In this document: positions 24,580-33,845 of the stretch, piece by piece
How the letters are laid out: every line of letters starts with the position of its first letter
How positions within the stretch are numbered: the stretch's first letter is position 1
Source of the DNA: Elusimicrobiota bacterium
Lineage (GTDB): Bacteria > Elusimicrobiota > UBA8919
Reading direction: 5' to 3'
Length of the DNA stretch: 64,000 bases
Assembly (NCBI GenBank): GCA_003452965.1
Contig: DMMW01000002.1
Span: forward strand, 11,054 to 75,053
The notes under the pieces: generated by a model
What the model saw: the letters and a program-made list of their open reading frames with translations, nothing else
Told to the model about the DNA's origin: nothing
The model's database searches: none
Translations under genes and position numbers: made by a program

Positions 24580-25449
24580 ATGAAAAAAGTTAAAGTTGGA
24601 ATTATTGGGACAGGAAATATTGGTACAGATTTATTGGTCAAAATACAAAGATCGGAAATACTCGAGTGCGGAATCTTTGCAGGTAGAAGTTCTGATTCAA
24701 ATGGGATTAGAAAAGCAGAACAATTGGGTGTTACGACATCTTGTGATTCAATAAAATATATACAAAATAATCCTGATTGTTGTGAAATTGTATTTGACGC
24801 TACTTCTTCAAAAATACATTTGTATAATGCACCGATATTAAAAAGTTTAAAAAAATATACTATTGATTTAACTCCTTCTCAAGTAGGTAAAATGTGTGTT
24901 CCTGCAATTAATATGGCAGAGTGTCTTAATTCAGACAATATAAATCTTGTAACTTGCGGTGGACAGGCAACAATTCCAATTGTTTATGCGATAATGAAAG
25001 TTCATCCGGAAATAGAATATGTTGAAATTGTTGCCAGTATTTCATCAAAGTCAGCAGGTCCGGGTACAAGGGCAAATATTGATGAGTTTACTCAAACTAC
25101 TAGGGATGCTATAACTGAGTTTACCGGCGTAAAAAGAGCCAAGGCAATCATCGTATTAAATCCTGCAGAACCGCCGGTTTTGATGCACAATACAATTTAC
25201 GCGAAAATGGAAAATCCTAATATAGAAAGACTTCATATAGAAATAATGGCAATGGCAAAAAAAATTCAAAAATATGTTCCCGGTTTTAAAATAACACTTG
25301 GACCTGTAGCAGAGAATAACAGGGTTACTACCATGGTAGAGGTTGTTGGTTTAGGTGATTTTTTGCCTAAATATTCGGGTAATCTTGATATTATAACATG
25401 TGCAGCTGTAAATATGGCAGAAGAATATGCAAAAAAGAAAATACTGTGA
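24580..25449 (+). CDS. mhpF: Acetaldehyde dehydrogenase (acylating), MhpF/DmpF type
   Basis: Interconverts an aldehyde, CoA and NAD with acyl-CoA and NADH. IIGTGNIGTDLLVKI is the NAD loop; the catalytic cysteine is C126 in LVTCGGQATIPIVYA; SSKSAGPGTRANIDEFTQTT is the other hallmark. The 289 residues match the family. In known systems it pairs with the 4-hydroxy-2-oxovalerate aldolase encoded next, with direct channeling of acetaldehyde. The position inside a CDP-sugar cluster, not a meta-cleavage operon, suggests it makes (from acetyl-CoA) or removes the aldehyde used for a branched sugar. No RBS is seen. Confidence 0.9.
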   Translation: MKKVKVGIIGTGNIGTDLLVKIQRSEILECGIFAGRSSDSNGIRKAEQLGVTTSCDSIKYIQNNPDCCEIVFDATSSKIHLYNAPILKSLKKYTIDLTPSQVGKMCVPAINMAECLNSDNINLVTCGGQATIPIVYAIMKVHPEIEYVEIVASISSKSAGPGTRANIDEFTQTTRDAITEFTGVKRAKAIIVLNPAEPPVLMHNTIYAKMENPNIERLHIEIMAMAKKIQKYVPGFKITLGPVAENNRVTTMVEVVGLGDFLPKYSGNLDIITCAAVNMAEEYAKKKIL

Positions 25450-25468
25450 TTTTTAAAAGAAAATCACT

Positions 25469-25549
25469 GATTTCACAGATTAAAAAATAGATTACACAGA
25501 TTAAGACCCGACGGAAATATCAGTGTATCTTTAAAAAATCTGTGGAATC
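25469..25549. repeat. Three GATTACACAGATT-family copies
   Basis: GATTTCACAGATT (25469-25481), GATTACACAGATT (25490-25502) and inverted AATCTGTGGAATC (25537-25549) occupy the 151-base gap between the dehydrogenase and aldolase genes. The inverted copies can pair. An AGAGG RBS follows before the aldolase ATG. Confidence 0.65.
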
Positions 25550-25600
25550 AGGGGGATGCTGAGTTTTCCAGCAGACCCTAAATTAAAAGAGGCATAATCT

Positions 25601-26632
25601 ATGGATAATAAACTCATTTTTTTTGATTCAACATTACGTGATGGTTCTCATGCAGTTAGCCACAAAATTGAAGCAGAAAATATAAAAAATTATTGCCGTG
25701 AGATAGATGATGCCGGTTTGCATGTTGTTATTGTTGGACATGGTAACGGTTTAGGTGCTTCTTCTTTACAAGTTGGCTTATCTGCAATTACAGACAATAA
25801 AATGCTTGAAACAGCACATAACGAACTTAAAAAAACTAAGTTAGGAGCATTTTTAATACCGGGTTTTGGTACAATAAAAGATAATTTAGACCCCGCTATA
25901 GATAGAGGAGTTGAATTGTTTTGTGTCGCTGTTCATTGTACAGAGGCGGATGTTACCAAACAGCATATTGAATACATAAGAACAAAAGGAAAAGAAGTAT
26001 ATGGTGTACTAATGATGTACCATATGGCAAATAAAGAACAGCTTTTAGAAGAGGCGTTAAAAATACAGAGTTATGGTGCACAAGGTGTTATTTTGATGGA
26101 TTCTGCAGGAGCTTCGGTTCCAAAATTAGTATCAGATACTATCAAATGTTTCGTCGATCATTTAAATATTAGGGTTGGATTTCATGCTCATAATAATCTT
26201 GGTCTTGCAATTTCAAATTCTCTTATAGCAATAGAGTCAGGTGCCACTATCATTGATGGTACTATTCGAGGTTTTGGTGCAGGAGCCGGTAATTGCCAAC
26301 TCGAAGTTTTGGCAGGTCTTCTATCCAAATTAAATATTGATACAGGACTGGATTTATATAAATTGATGGATGCAAGCGATAATGTAGTTGCAAAAATGAT
26401 GAAGGTACCGCAGGAGATAACATCAATGAGTTTAATAAGTGGTCTTGCCGGTGTTTTTTCCGGTTTTGCAAATAATGTTAAAAAAGCTGCTATAAGATTT
26501 AAAGTTGACCCAAGGGATATTTTTATAGAATTAGGTCGTAGAAAAATAGTTGCTGGACAGGAAGATTTTATTGTTGATGTTGCAATAGATATTGCTACAA
26601 AAAAAGCAAAGGATCAATCACTATCTTTTTGA
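25601..26632 (+). CDS. mhpE: 4-hydroxy-2-oxovalerate aldolase, MhpE/DmpG type
   Basis: Divalent-metal class II pyruvate aldolase of the DRE-TIM barrel group; cleaves or forms 4-hydroxy-2-oxoacids from pyruvate and an aldehyde. FDSTLRDGSHAVSHK has R13, D14 and H17 of the active site; metal ligands H195 and H197 are in GFHAHNNLGLAISN; GTIRGFGAGAGNCQLE follows. At 343 residues it is full length, including the C-terminal communication domain that docks the partner dehydrogenase, which is encoded just upstream. In this setting the condensing direction would give a 2-keto-4-hydroxy acid donor for the thiamine enzyme two genes on. Confidence 0.92.
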   Translation: MDNKLIFFDSTLRDGSHAVSHKIEAENIKNYCREIDDAGLHVVIVGHGNGLGASSLQVGLSAITDNKMLETAHNELKKTKLGAFLIPGFGTIKDNLDPAIDRGVELFCVAVHCTEADVTKQHIEYIRTKGKEVYGVLMMYHMANKEQLLEEALKIQSYGAQGVILMDSAGASVPKLVSDTIKCFVDHLNIRVGFHAHNNLGLAISNSLIAIESGATIIDGTIRGFGAGAGNCQLEVLAGLLSKLNIDTGLDLYKLMDASDNVVAKMMKVPQEITSMSLISGLAGVFSGFANNVKKAAIRFKVDPRDIFIELGRRKIVAGQEDFIVDVAIDIATKKAKDQSLSF

Positions 26633-26655
26633 TAATACTGGAGGACATGTTTTCG

Positions 26656-27402
26656 ATGATTAAAAGATTACTAAAAGAAGGTAAATTTGTAATAGGAACA
26701 TGGTGTGAGTTACCGAGTCCGGCAGTAATAAATGTTATTGCAAAAGCAGGTTTAGATTTTGTTATAATAGATATGGAACACGGAGCAATGGATTATAAAA
26801 TTGCTCAAGAAATGATCATGGCTGCAGAATGTGAAAATTGCGAAACTATAATACGAGTTTCGCGCAATGATGAATCTGATATCCTAAGGGCTTTGGATAT
26901 TGGTGCGTCCGGAATCCTTGTTCCACATATAGAGAGTGTAAGGGATAAAGATAAAGTAGTTTCATATAGTAAATTTTCACCTTTAGGAAAGAGGGGATTT
27001 AATCCGTATATTCGGGCGGGTTCATACCGTTCTGTTGCATCAAATTATTTTAGCGAACAAAATAAAAAAAATATGTTAGGTTTATTACTGGAAGGTGTTA
27101 ATGCTTTGAAAAATTTAGAAAATATTATTTCTGATAGTGAAATTGATGTTGTTTATATAGGCACATATGATTTATCTGTTTCATTGGGTGTTCCTGGTGA
27201 TGTGACAAATAAAAAAGTAATTAGTTCTTTGGAAAAGGCGGTTGATAAAATAAGAAAAAATGGTAAATCTGCAGGTTGTATGATTCATAATACCGATGAT
27301 TTAAAAAGATTTAAAGAAATAGGAATTCAGTTTATTACATATAAGGTTGATACTGCAATAATTTATGATTCGTACAGTAAAATTAAACATAATTTTTTAT
27401 AA
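26656..27402 (+). CDS. HpcH/HpaI-type class II pyruvate aldolase
   Basis: A 248-residue TIM-barrel aldolase. KEGKFVIGTWCELPSP is the usual start; the catalytic His is H42 in FVIIDMEHG; metal-binding acidic residues are in LLLEGVNAL and YIGTYDLSVSLG. The family joins pyruvate to diverse aldehydes or cleaves 4-hydroxy-2-oxoacids. ATG 26656 is preferred because the GGAGG at 26639-26643 is too close to the ATG at 26647 and homology starts here. It is the second pyruvate aldolase in the same block, immediately before the thiamine enzyme. Confidence 0.85.
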   Translation: MIKRLLKEGKFVIGTWCELPSPAVINVIAKAGLDFVIIDMEHGAMDYKIAQEMIMAAECENCETIIRVSRNDESDILRALDIGASGILVPHIESVRDKDKVVSYSKFSPLGKRGFNPYIRAGSYRSVASNYFSEQNKKNMLGLLLEGVNALKNLENIISDSEIDVVYIGTYDLSVSLGVPGDVTNKKVISSLEKAVDKIRKNGKSAGCMIHNTDDLKRFKEIGIQFITYKVDTAIIYDSYSKIKHNFL

Positions 27403-27510
27403 AATGTAACAATATAATTTATTAATTATTTTATCGTCAATGAATTATATAAATAAAAAACAAAAAAGTCAAAGTTTTGACAGAGCGTCTTATTTTAGGG
27501 AGATGAAAAA

Positions 27511-29388
27511 ATGATGAAACTTTCTAATTATGTTGTTAAATTTCTGGAAGAAAATAATATTAAACACATTTTCATGTTATCCGGTGGGGGATGTATGCAT
27601 TTGGTAGATGCTGTCGGTAGATCAAAGATAATCAAATATATTTGTAATCACCATGAACAGGCATCAGCTATGGCTGCTGAGGCATATGCAAAATTTAAAG
27701 GTGAATTAAGCGTGGTTTTGGTTACCAGTGGTCCAGGTGCAACAAATACAATAACCGGAGTAGTCGGTGCTTTTCAGGATTCGGCTCCTTGTTTATTTAT
27801 ATCAGGACAGTCTAAAAGGCAGCAAACAGTTTACAATTCCAAAATTCCAAAATTAAGGCAATTTGGAGTTCAAGAAGTTAATATTTTACCAATAGTCGAG
27901 TCAATTACAAAATATGCAGCAGTGATTAATGAACCTGAAAAAATACGATATCATTTGGAAAAAGCAGTATATTTGGCAAAATCTGGTCGGCCTGGACCTG
28001 TATGGTTGGATATTCCGCTTGATGTTCAGGGTGCAGTTATAGAAGATGAATCTCTCAATATGTTTAATCCCGAGGAATTAGATACCGAATATTACAAGGT
28101 AAATCCTCAGGAAAATGAAATAAAAATTGTCATAGAATCGCTAAAGAAATCCAAAAGGCCGATAATTATTGCAGGGCATGGCATAAGGATTTCCAATTCT
28201 TGTGATGAATTAATTAATTTTGCTAAAGAGCATAATATTCCTATAGTAACCCCTATTATGGGTATAGATGTTGTTGAGACCGAGCATAAAAACTATATAG
28301 GAAGAATTGGGACTAAAGGTACAAGAGCCGGTAATTTTGCTATGCAAAATTCCGATTTAATATTAAGTATAGGTAGCAGGTTAAGTGTTTCAGTTGTAGG
28401 GCATGAATATAGTTTATTTGCAAGAGAAGCTAAGATAATAGTTGTAGATATCGATGTAGACGAGCATAAGAAAAAGACAATTAAAATTGATAAATTTATA
28501 AACGCGGATGCTAAAATATTCTTACAAAAACTACTTCAAGCAACTAAAAACAGAAAATTAGGTAATTTCATTGCCTGGTTGAATAAGTGTAATTATTGGA
28601 AGCGTAAATATCCCGTATGTTTGCTGGAATATAAAAAAGTAAAAAAAGGGATTAATTTCTACTATTTTGTTGATGTTCTAACTAAAAGATTAAAACCACA
28701 AATTCCGATTATTTCTGACGCAGGATCAGCATTCTATGTAGTTTCACAAGCTATTAATATCCAAAAAGGGCAACGGTATATAACTTCCGGTGCATTAGCT
28801 ACTATGGGATTTAGTCTGCCAGCTGCCATAGGTGTGAGTGTTGCAACCGGGAATAAAGAAGTGGTTGCTATAACCGGTGACGGTTCTTTTCAGCTGAACA
28901 TTCAAGAACTACAAACCATTATACAAAATAATTTGCCAATAAAAATATTTGTAATTAATAATAATGGTTATCTTTCTATAAGACAAACTCAGAAGAGATT
29001 CTTTAATGAGAACTATGTATGTGAAAGCAAAAGGTCAGGAATCTCTTTTCCTCAAATCTCACAAATTGCCGGTGCGTATGGAATTAAATATATCAATATT
29101 ATGAACAATGAAATGATGTTGAAAAAAATTGATGTAATTTTAAATTATGATAGTTCTATTATTTGTGAAATAAGATCCTTGGATGACCAATTAGTAATAC
29201 CTACGAATACGGCTGTTGTTCATCACGACGGCACAATAACATCGAAACCATTGGAAGATATGTATCCTTTTTTAGATAGAAAAGAATTTAAAAAAAACAT
29301 GATTGTTAAGCCATATGAAGACATATTTTTTTCCGGAAGTATAGAAAAGTTAAAGAATGAAATGCTTGCAAAACCAATCAAAGAATAA
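27511..29388 (+). CDS. YerE-like thiamine-diphosphate enzyme (acetolactate synthase family)
   Basis: A 625-residue ThDP enzyme of the acetohydroxyacid synthase fold. The activating Glu is E49 in NHHEQASAMAAEAYA; the PYR, central (HGIRIS ... GTRAGNFA) and PP domains follow; the ThDP motif is GDGS (456-459) to NNNGY (483-487). Its setting between CDP-sugar genes matches YerE of the yersiniose pathway, which decarboxylates pyruvate and adds the two-carbon unit to C4 of CDP-3,6-dideoxy-4-ketohexose. The adjacent aldolases suggest the donor may be a longer 2-keto acid. A true acetolactate synthase for amino acids is less likely, since no small subunit or ilv genes are near. GGGAG serves as RBS. 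Confidence 0.85.
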   Translation: MMKLSNYVVKFLEENNIKHIFMLSGGGCMHLVDAVGRSKIIKYICNHHEQASAMAAEAYAKFKGELSVVLVTSGPGATNTITGVVGAFQDSAPCLFISGQSKRQQTVYNSKIPKLRQFGVQEVNILPIVESITKYAAVINEPEKIRYHLEKAVYLAKSGRPGPVWLDIPLDVQGAVIEDESLNMFNPEELDTEYYKVNPQENEIKIVIESLKKSKRPIIIAGHGIRISNSCDELINFAKEHNIPIVTPIMGIDVVETEHKNYIGRIGTKGTRAGNFAMQNSDLILSIGSRLSVSVVGHEYSLFAREAKIIVVDIDVDEHKKKTIKIDKFINADAKIFLQKLLQATKNRKLGNFIAWLNKCNYWKRKYPVCLLEYKKVKKGINFYYFVDVLTKRLKPQIPIISDAGSAFYVVSQAINIQKGQRYITSGALATMGFSLPAAIGVSVATGNKEVVAITGDGSFQLNIQELQTIIQNNLPIKIFVINNNGYLSIRQTQKRFFNENYVCESKRSGISFPQISQIAGAYGIKYINIMNNEMMLKKIDVILNYDSSIICEIRSLDDQLVIPTNTAVVHHDGTITSKPLEDMYPFLDRKEFKKNMIVKPYEDIFFSGSIEKLKNEMLAKPIKE

Positions 29389-29391
29389 ATT

Positions 29392-30336
29392 ATGAGGGAT
29401 ATGCCAAATCAGAAAATAGCAATATTGGGTGCCACAAGCCATATCGCAAAAGGGCTAATTTATAATTTCGATAAAGAAAAAAGACATAATTTATTTTTGT
29501 TCGCACGAAATTTAAAAAAACTGCGAAATTTTCTAAAACAAATTAACTGTAAAAGCTCATCTAAAATAAATACATTTGAAAAATTCGCAAATTATAATTA
29601 TGACGTTATAATAAATTGTGTTGGATTGGGTACGCCTAAAAAAGTAAAAAAGGCAAATGGAAATATTTTTAAATTAACCGAAAAATTTGATAATATAATT
29701 CTTAATTATTTAACTAATGATAATAATAAAACGTTATATATAAATATAAGTAGCGGTGCTGTTTATGGAACAGATTTTACAAAACCAGTTAATTATTCAA
29801 CATTCTCGAAATGGAATGTAAATAATATTAAAGAATCGGAATATTATGGGATTACAAAGCTTTATTCTGAAGCAAAACATAGATCTCTAGAACATTTGAA
29901 TATAGTTGATTTAAGGGTTTTTAGCTATTTTAGCAGATTTATAGAACTGGACTCCGGATATTTATTAACTGATATTATAGCATGTATAAGAAATAAAAAG
30001 AAAATTATAACTTCCAATGAAAATATCACCAGAGATTTTGTGCATCCGAAAGATTTGTTTGAATTGATTAGGAAATGCATGAATAAAAAAAATATAAATG
30101 ACGCGTTTGATGTTTATAGTAAAAAAGTGATTACAAAATTTGAGATTCTGAATTTTTTTAAAAAGAATTATAATTTGGAATATGAAATTGACAATAATAT
30201 AAATGTTTATTCTATTACCGGTAAAAAGAGCGAATATTATTCAAGAAGTAAAAAAGCGCAAAAACTGGGATACCTGCCTAAATTTGTTTCAGTAGAAAGT
30301 ATTATTACAGAATCAAAAGAAATTTTAAACAAATAG
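29392..30336 (+). CDS. NAD(P)-dependent sugar reductase/epimerase, YerF-like position
   Basis: Divergent extended SDR of 314 residues: ILGATSHIAKGLI (cofactor loop, GxxxxIAxG rather than GxxGxxG), ISSGAVYG and YYGITKLYSEAKH (active-site Tyr and Lys), RDFVHPKDLFELI. It lies 3 bp after the thiamine enzyme gene. In the yersiniose pathway the branch ketone left by YerE is reduced by YerF, an SDR; this gene is the best candidate for that step. The assignment rests on context. An alternative start at 29401 has a GAGGG close by. Confidence 0.72.
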   Translation: MRDMPNQKIAILGATSHIAKGLIYNFDKEKRHNLFLFARNLKKLRNFLKQINCKSSSKINTFEKFANYNYDVIINCVGLGTPKKVKKANGNIFKLTEKFDNIILNYLTNDNNKTLYINISSGAVYGTDFTKPVNYSTFSKWNVNNIKESEYYGITKLYSEAKHRSLEHLNIVDLRVFSYFSRFIELDSGYLLTDIIACIRNKKKIITSNENITRDFVHPKDLFELIRKCMNKKNINDAFDVYSKKVITKFEILNFFKKNYNLEYEIDNNINVYSITGKKSEYYSRSKKAQKLGYLPKFVSVESIITESKEILNK

Positions 30337-30360
30337 ATACAGTTGGGAGGCATTTAAAAA

Positions 30361-32406
30361 ATGTTTGGTAAATATAAGGAAAATCTTATTTTTTTTATTT
30401 CATTGGTAACATCTATATTTAGTTACTATCTAATATGTAGGTTATTGAAAGGCAATTCAATGTTTATTGCGGATATTAGTTCATATGCAGGATATTTTGC
30501 AGACAGCAGCTTTCTTAAACCCGAACCTTTTGAGAAATTCTGTTTTCTTTTCGGTTTAATTTATGTGCCTATAGTATTTGTTGTTTTATATAAATTAGTG
30601 TCTTTTTTTGAAGGGAAATACAAATTTCTTTTTCCTTTTTATTCAAATAATTATTTTAATATGACATTCAATATTATAGTTGTTGCAGTAATGTTTTTAT
30701 GGGGTTATTATATTTTTAAAGGCGCTGAAGCCGGTTTTGAATGCTGGATTTTTAAGATTACACTTAATTATTATTGGCTTCGTTTTGCATTAATTTTATT
30801 CATTTTGTTAATGTTATTCCATAAGAAATTTAGCAACATTAATTCAAAAGCATTTTTTATTACAGGTGTTTTGATAATATTGGCAACAACCATAACCCAA
30901 TTCCATACTAATAACATTATTATAAGAAATCCGTTTATTAATGCCCATTTCAGTATGATAGCAGGTGCAGTTAACCAGGCAGCGAACGGCAAGACCATTT
31001 TAGTGGATATGTTTTCGCAATATGGTGTTTTATATCCTTATATTGGGGCGATATTTACAAAAATATTTGGGCATAGTATATTAAATATAAGTATATATTT
31101 TTTAGTTTTGATATTTTTATCTTTTTTGTTTATGTATATGGCTTTAAATGAAAAATTAGGAGCCGACTCGTGGTATTCTTTATTATCATTGATTGCACTG
31201 ATAGGTATTGTTCATATTTTTTATGTGTCAATTATACTGTTCGGTGGAGTTAACAATACCTATTATCAGTATCAGCCGATACGAACTATATTCGGTTCGT
31301 TTTTTATATGGTTTGCAATTAAATATGTTAAAAATAGTAGTAAAGAAAAGTATATTGTAGGGTTATCCTTATGCGGAATAAGTTTTTTATGGAATTTTGA
31401 TACTGGTGTTCCAATCGTTATTGCTTGGTTGTTTTTTTTAATTTTCAATACGATATCTATAAATCAATTAACAATAAAAGAAAAAATAATAAAAAGTATG
31501 AAGCATATATTGTTCATGGGAATATCTTTAGCATTAACCGTTTTAACATATAATATTTTTGCATATTTACGTACCGGTAAACTACCTAATTGGATTGAAA
31601 TAGTTGAGTTGCAGAAGCTTTTTGTTGTTCTCGGATTTTATATGGCTCCGATGCGGAACTTTGATTTATGGAATATAGTTATGCTGATTTATGTTGTCGT
31701 ATTATTTTCTTGTTTAGTTGCTCTTATTAAAAAAAGAGTAACTGATGAGCATAGGTATTATTTTTTCATATCATTGCTTGGAATCGGAATATTTTCATAT
31801 TACCAGGGCCGGAGTTTAGTGTCAAATTTATTTATTCTAATTTATCCCGCAATAATTTTGGCGGCATTTTTGTTACATGATATTTCTGGTAAATATCGTA
31901 TAAATAAAAATAATTTAAAATATGTTTTTAAAAATAATTTATTCCGTTATGATTTTATTAAAATGTTTTTCTTAAGCATAATCTTAGTTTATGGTATAGT
32001 AGCTTTTTTTAGTAAGTTGCCTGATTTGTATAAATGGGTCAAATATAATATCAAAGAGGTGGCGACGGCTAATCAAACACCTTATTTTTCTGAAACAATT
32101 GATTTTATCAAAGAGAATAAGAAAGGCAATGAAACCGTGATATTTTCATATTATAACGATTATCTTTATTGTTTAACTGGAACTTATTCGGGTTTACCCT
32201 TTTGTAGCACAATAGAAGCGGTGACTACTTTGCAATGGGAAAGGATAAAGGAAGTAATTAAGAGTAAGAAAATTAAGCAAATATTTTATGGAATTAACAG
32301 TATGCCTAAAAAGTTTGATTTAGTGATATTTACCGAATTGTCAGAAAACTATAAAAAAGTTAAACAAACAGCGGATGGTTCAATGATGCTTTATGAAGCA
32401 AAATAA
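30361..32406 (+). CDS. Polytopic membrane protein, GT-C glycosyltransferase- or Wzy-like
   Basis: A 681-residue integral membrane protein with roughly 12 hydrophobic helices and a C-terminal soluble part (about 560-681). Loop bases such as FINAHFSMIAGAVNQA and MFSQYGVLYPYIG follow the second or third helix, as in GT-C transferases that use lipid-linked sugars. A polymerase (Wzy) role is equally possible because no other clear Wzy is seen. GGGAGG precedes the ATG. It separates the putative YerF gene from rfbH. Confidence 0.6.
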   Translation: MFGKYKENLIFFISLVTSIFSYYLICRLLKGNSMFIADISSYAGYFADSSFLKPEPFEKFCFLFGLIYVPIVFVVLYKLVSFFEGKYKFLFPFYSNNYFNMTFNIIVVAVMFLWGYYIFKGAEAGFECWIFKITLNYYWLRFALILFILLMLFHKKFSNINSKAFFITGVLIILATTITQFHTNNIIIRNPFINAHFSMIAGAVNQAANGKTILVDMFSQYGVLYPYIGAIFTKIFGHSILNISIYFLVLIFLSFLFMYMALNEKLGADSWYSLLSLIALIGIVHIFYVSIILFGGVNNTYYQYQPIRTIFGSFFIWFAIKYVKNSSKEKYIVGLSLCGISFLWNFDTGVPIVIAWLFFLIFNTISINQLTIKEKIIKSMKHILFMGISLALTVLTYNIFAYLRTGKLPNWIEIVELQKLFVVLGFYMAPMRNFDLWNIVMLIYVVVLFSCLVALIKKRVTDEHRYYFFISLLGIGIFSYYQGRSLVSNLFILIYPAIILAAFLLHDISGKYRINKNNLKYVFKNNLFRYDFIKMFFLSIILVYGIVAFFSKLPDLYKWVKYNIKEVATANQTPYFSETIDFIKENKKGNETVIFSYYNDYLYCLTGTYSGLPFCSTIEAVTTLQWERIKEVIKSKKIKQIFYGINSMPKKFDLVIFTELSENYKKVKQTADGSMMLYEAK

Positions 32407-32426
32407 AAAAGGAGAATTTTTGATTT

Positions 32427-33758
32427 ATGAAATCAGATTTAAGTATTAGAAAAAAAATATTTAAGGATGTAATAAGGATATGTTCTTTAAAAAAGAAAAA
32501 AGAAAGATTTATTCCTGGTAAAAGTCACATAAATTATGCTGGTAGAATCTATGATGAACAAGAAATGATAAACCTAATAGATTCTGCACTTGATTTTTGG
32601 CTGACTGCTGGAAGATATGCACAGGAATTCGAAAAAAGATTTGCAGAATATTTAGGTGTTAAGAGTTGCGTTTTGGTCAATTCCGGTTCTTCGGCAAATC
32701 TTATCGCATTAACAGCGTTAACGTCACCTCTTTTAAAAGAAAGACAACTAAAGGCTGGTGATGAGGTTATAACAACAGCTTGCGGTTTCCCGACAACGTT
32801 AAATCCGATTATTCAGAATAATCTGGTTCCGGTATTTATTGACGTTGAACTTGGGACATATGATATTCAAGCAGATAAAATAGAAAAAGCAATTTCAAAA
32901 AAGACGAAAGTCATATTTGTTCCACATACTTTAGGCAATCCATCTAATATAGAGAAAATATTAAATTTATCTAAGAAATACAATCTTTGGTTTATTGAGG
33001 ATAACTGTGATGCATTAGGTTCAAAGTATAATGGTAAATTTACGGGAACTTTCGGACATATATCAACATTTAGTTTTTATCCTGCACATCACATTACTAT
33101 GGGTGAGGGCGGAGCTGTAGTGACTAATGATCCGCTTTTGCGCAGAATAATATTATCATTTCGTGATTGGGGCAGAGATTGTTGGTGTGAGCCCGGTCAT
33201 GACAATACATGTAAAATGAGGTTTAACCAGCAGTTTGGTCAATTGCCGTTTGGCTACGATCATAAATATGTATATTCGCATATAGGATATAATCTTAAAG
33301 TAACCGACATGCAGGCAGCGGTAGGCGTCGCACAATTAAAAAAACTTTCGGTGTTTATAGAGTCGCGTAAAAAGAATTTCAAATATCTATATGATAATTT
33401 GAAAAAGTATGAAAAAAATTTATTACTTCCTACTGCGACAAAAAACTCTTCGCCAAGCTGGTTTGGTTTTCCAATAATAGTAAGAGATACATCTACGTTT
33501 AATAGGTCGGATATCGTCAATTTTCTTGAAGAGAATAAAATTGCTACCAGAATGCTGTTTGGCGGAAATCTGATTAAGCAGCCTGCATATAAAAATATTA
33601 AATACAGATTGTTCGGTAATTTGAAAAACACGGATTTGGTAATGAATAATTTATTTTGGATAGGGGTATATCCCGGTATAAACAAAGAAAAACTTAAATA
33701 TATAATAAGTATCTTTAAACTCTTTTTTAATAATATTATTGAGAAACCAAATAAATGA
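32427..33758 (+). CDS. rfbH: CDP-4-keto-6-deoxyglucose 3-dehydrase (E1)
   Basis: PMP- and [2Fe-2S]-dependent enzyme that removes the C3 hydroxyl of CDP-4-keto-6-deoxyglucose. The aspartate-aminotransferase fold carries His (H221 in FYPAHHITMGEGG) where aminotransferases have Lys, the hallmark of E1. The cluster motif C-X57-C-X-C-X7-C is intact: C194, C252, C254, C262. At 443 residues it is full length. It needs an E3-type reductase (AscD/RfbI), which is not in the window. It completes the rfbF-rfbG-rfbH route despite being 9 kb from rfbG. Confidence 0.96.
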   Translation: MKSDLSIRKKIFKDVIRICSLKKKKERFIPGKSHINYAGRIYDEQEMINLIDSALDFWLTAGRYAQEFEKRFAEYLGVKSCVLVNSGSSANLIALTALTSPLLKERQLKAGDEVITTACGFPTTLNPIIQNNLVPVFIDVELGTYDIQADKIEKAISKKTKVIFVPHTLGNPSNIEKILNLSKKYNLWFIEDNCDALGSKYNGKFTGTFGHISTFSFYPAHHITMGEGGAVVTNDPLLRRIILSFRDWGRDCWCEPGHDNTCKMRFNQQFGQLPFGYDHKYVYSHIGYNLKVTDMQAAVGVAQLKKLSVFIESRKKNFKYLYDNLKKYEKNLLLPTATKNSSPSWFGFPIIVRDTSTFNRSDIVNFLEENKIATRMLFGGNLIKQPAYKNIKYRLFGNLKNTDLVMNNLFWIGVYPGINKEKLKYIISIFKLFFNNIIEKPNK

Positions 33759-33816
33759 TAAACACGATGAGAAAAGATGATGAAAACAGATATACTAAAA
33801 ATTTCTGCTATGACCA

Positions 33817-33829
33817 TATCTGTGTAATC
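33817..33829. repeat. TATCTGTGTAATC repeat copy
   Basis: One-mismatch copy of the dispersed 13-mer in the gap between rfbH and the GT2 gene, 16 bases before the next ATG. A longer, looser version of the same repeat text (CACGATGAGAAAAGATGATG) lies just upstream. Confidence 0.55.
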
Positions 33830-33845
33830 AGATTCTGAGGTAATT

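Noticed and set aside
27477..27505. Promoter before the ThDP enzyme gene (TTGACA at 27477)
   Set aside because: A perfect -35 is present but no acceptable -10 lies 15-19 bases downstream before the RBS.
27511..29388. Housekeeping acetolactate synthase large subunit
   Set aside because: No regulatory subunit or branched-chain amino acid genes are near, and the surrounding CDP-sugar and SDR genes match the YerE context better.
33260..33817. 185-residue open frame on the minus strand
   Set aside because: Antisense to the well-supported rfbH gene, with no recognisable domain or RBS.
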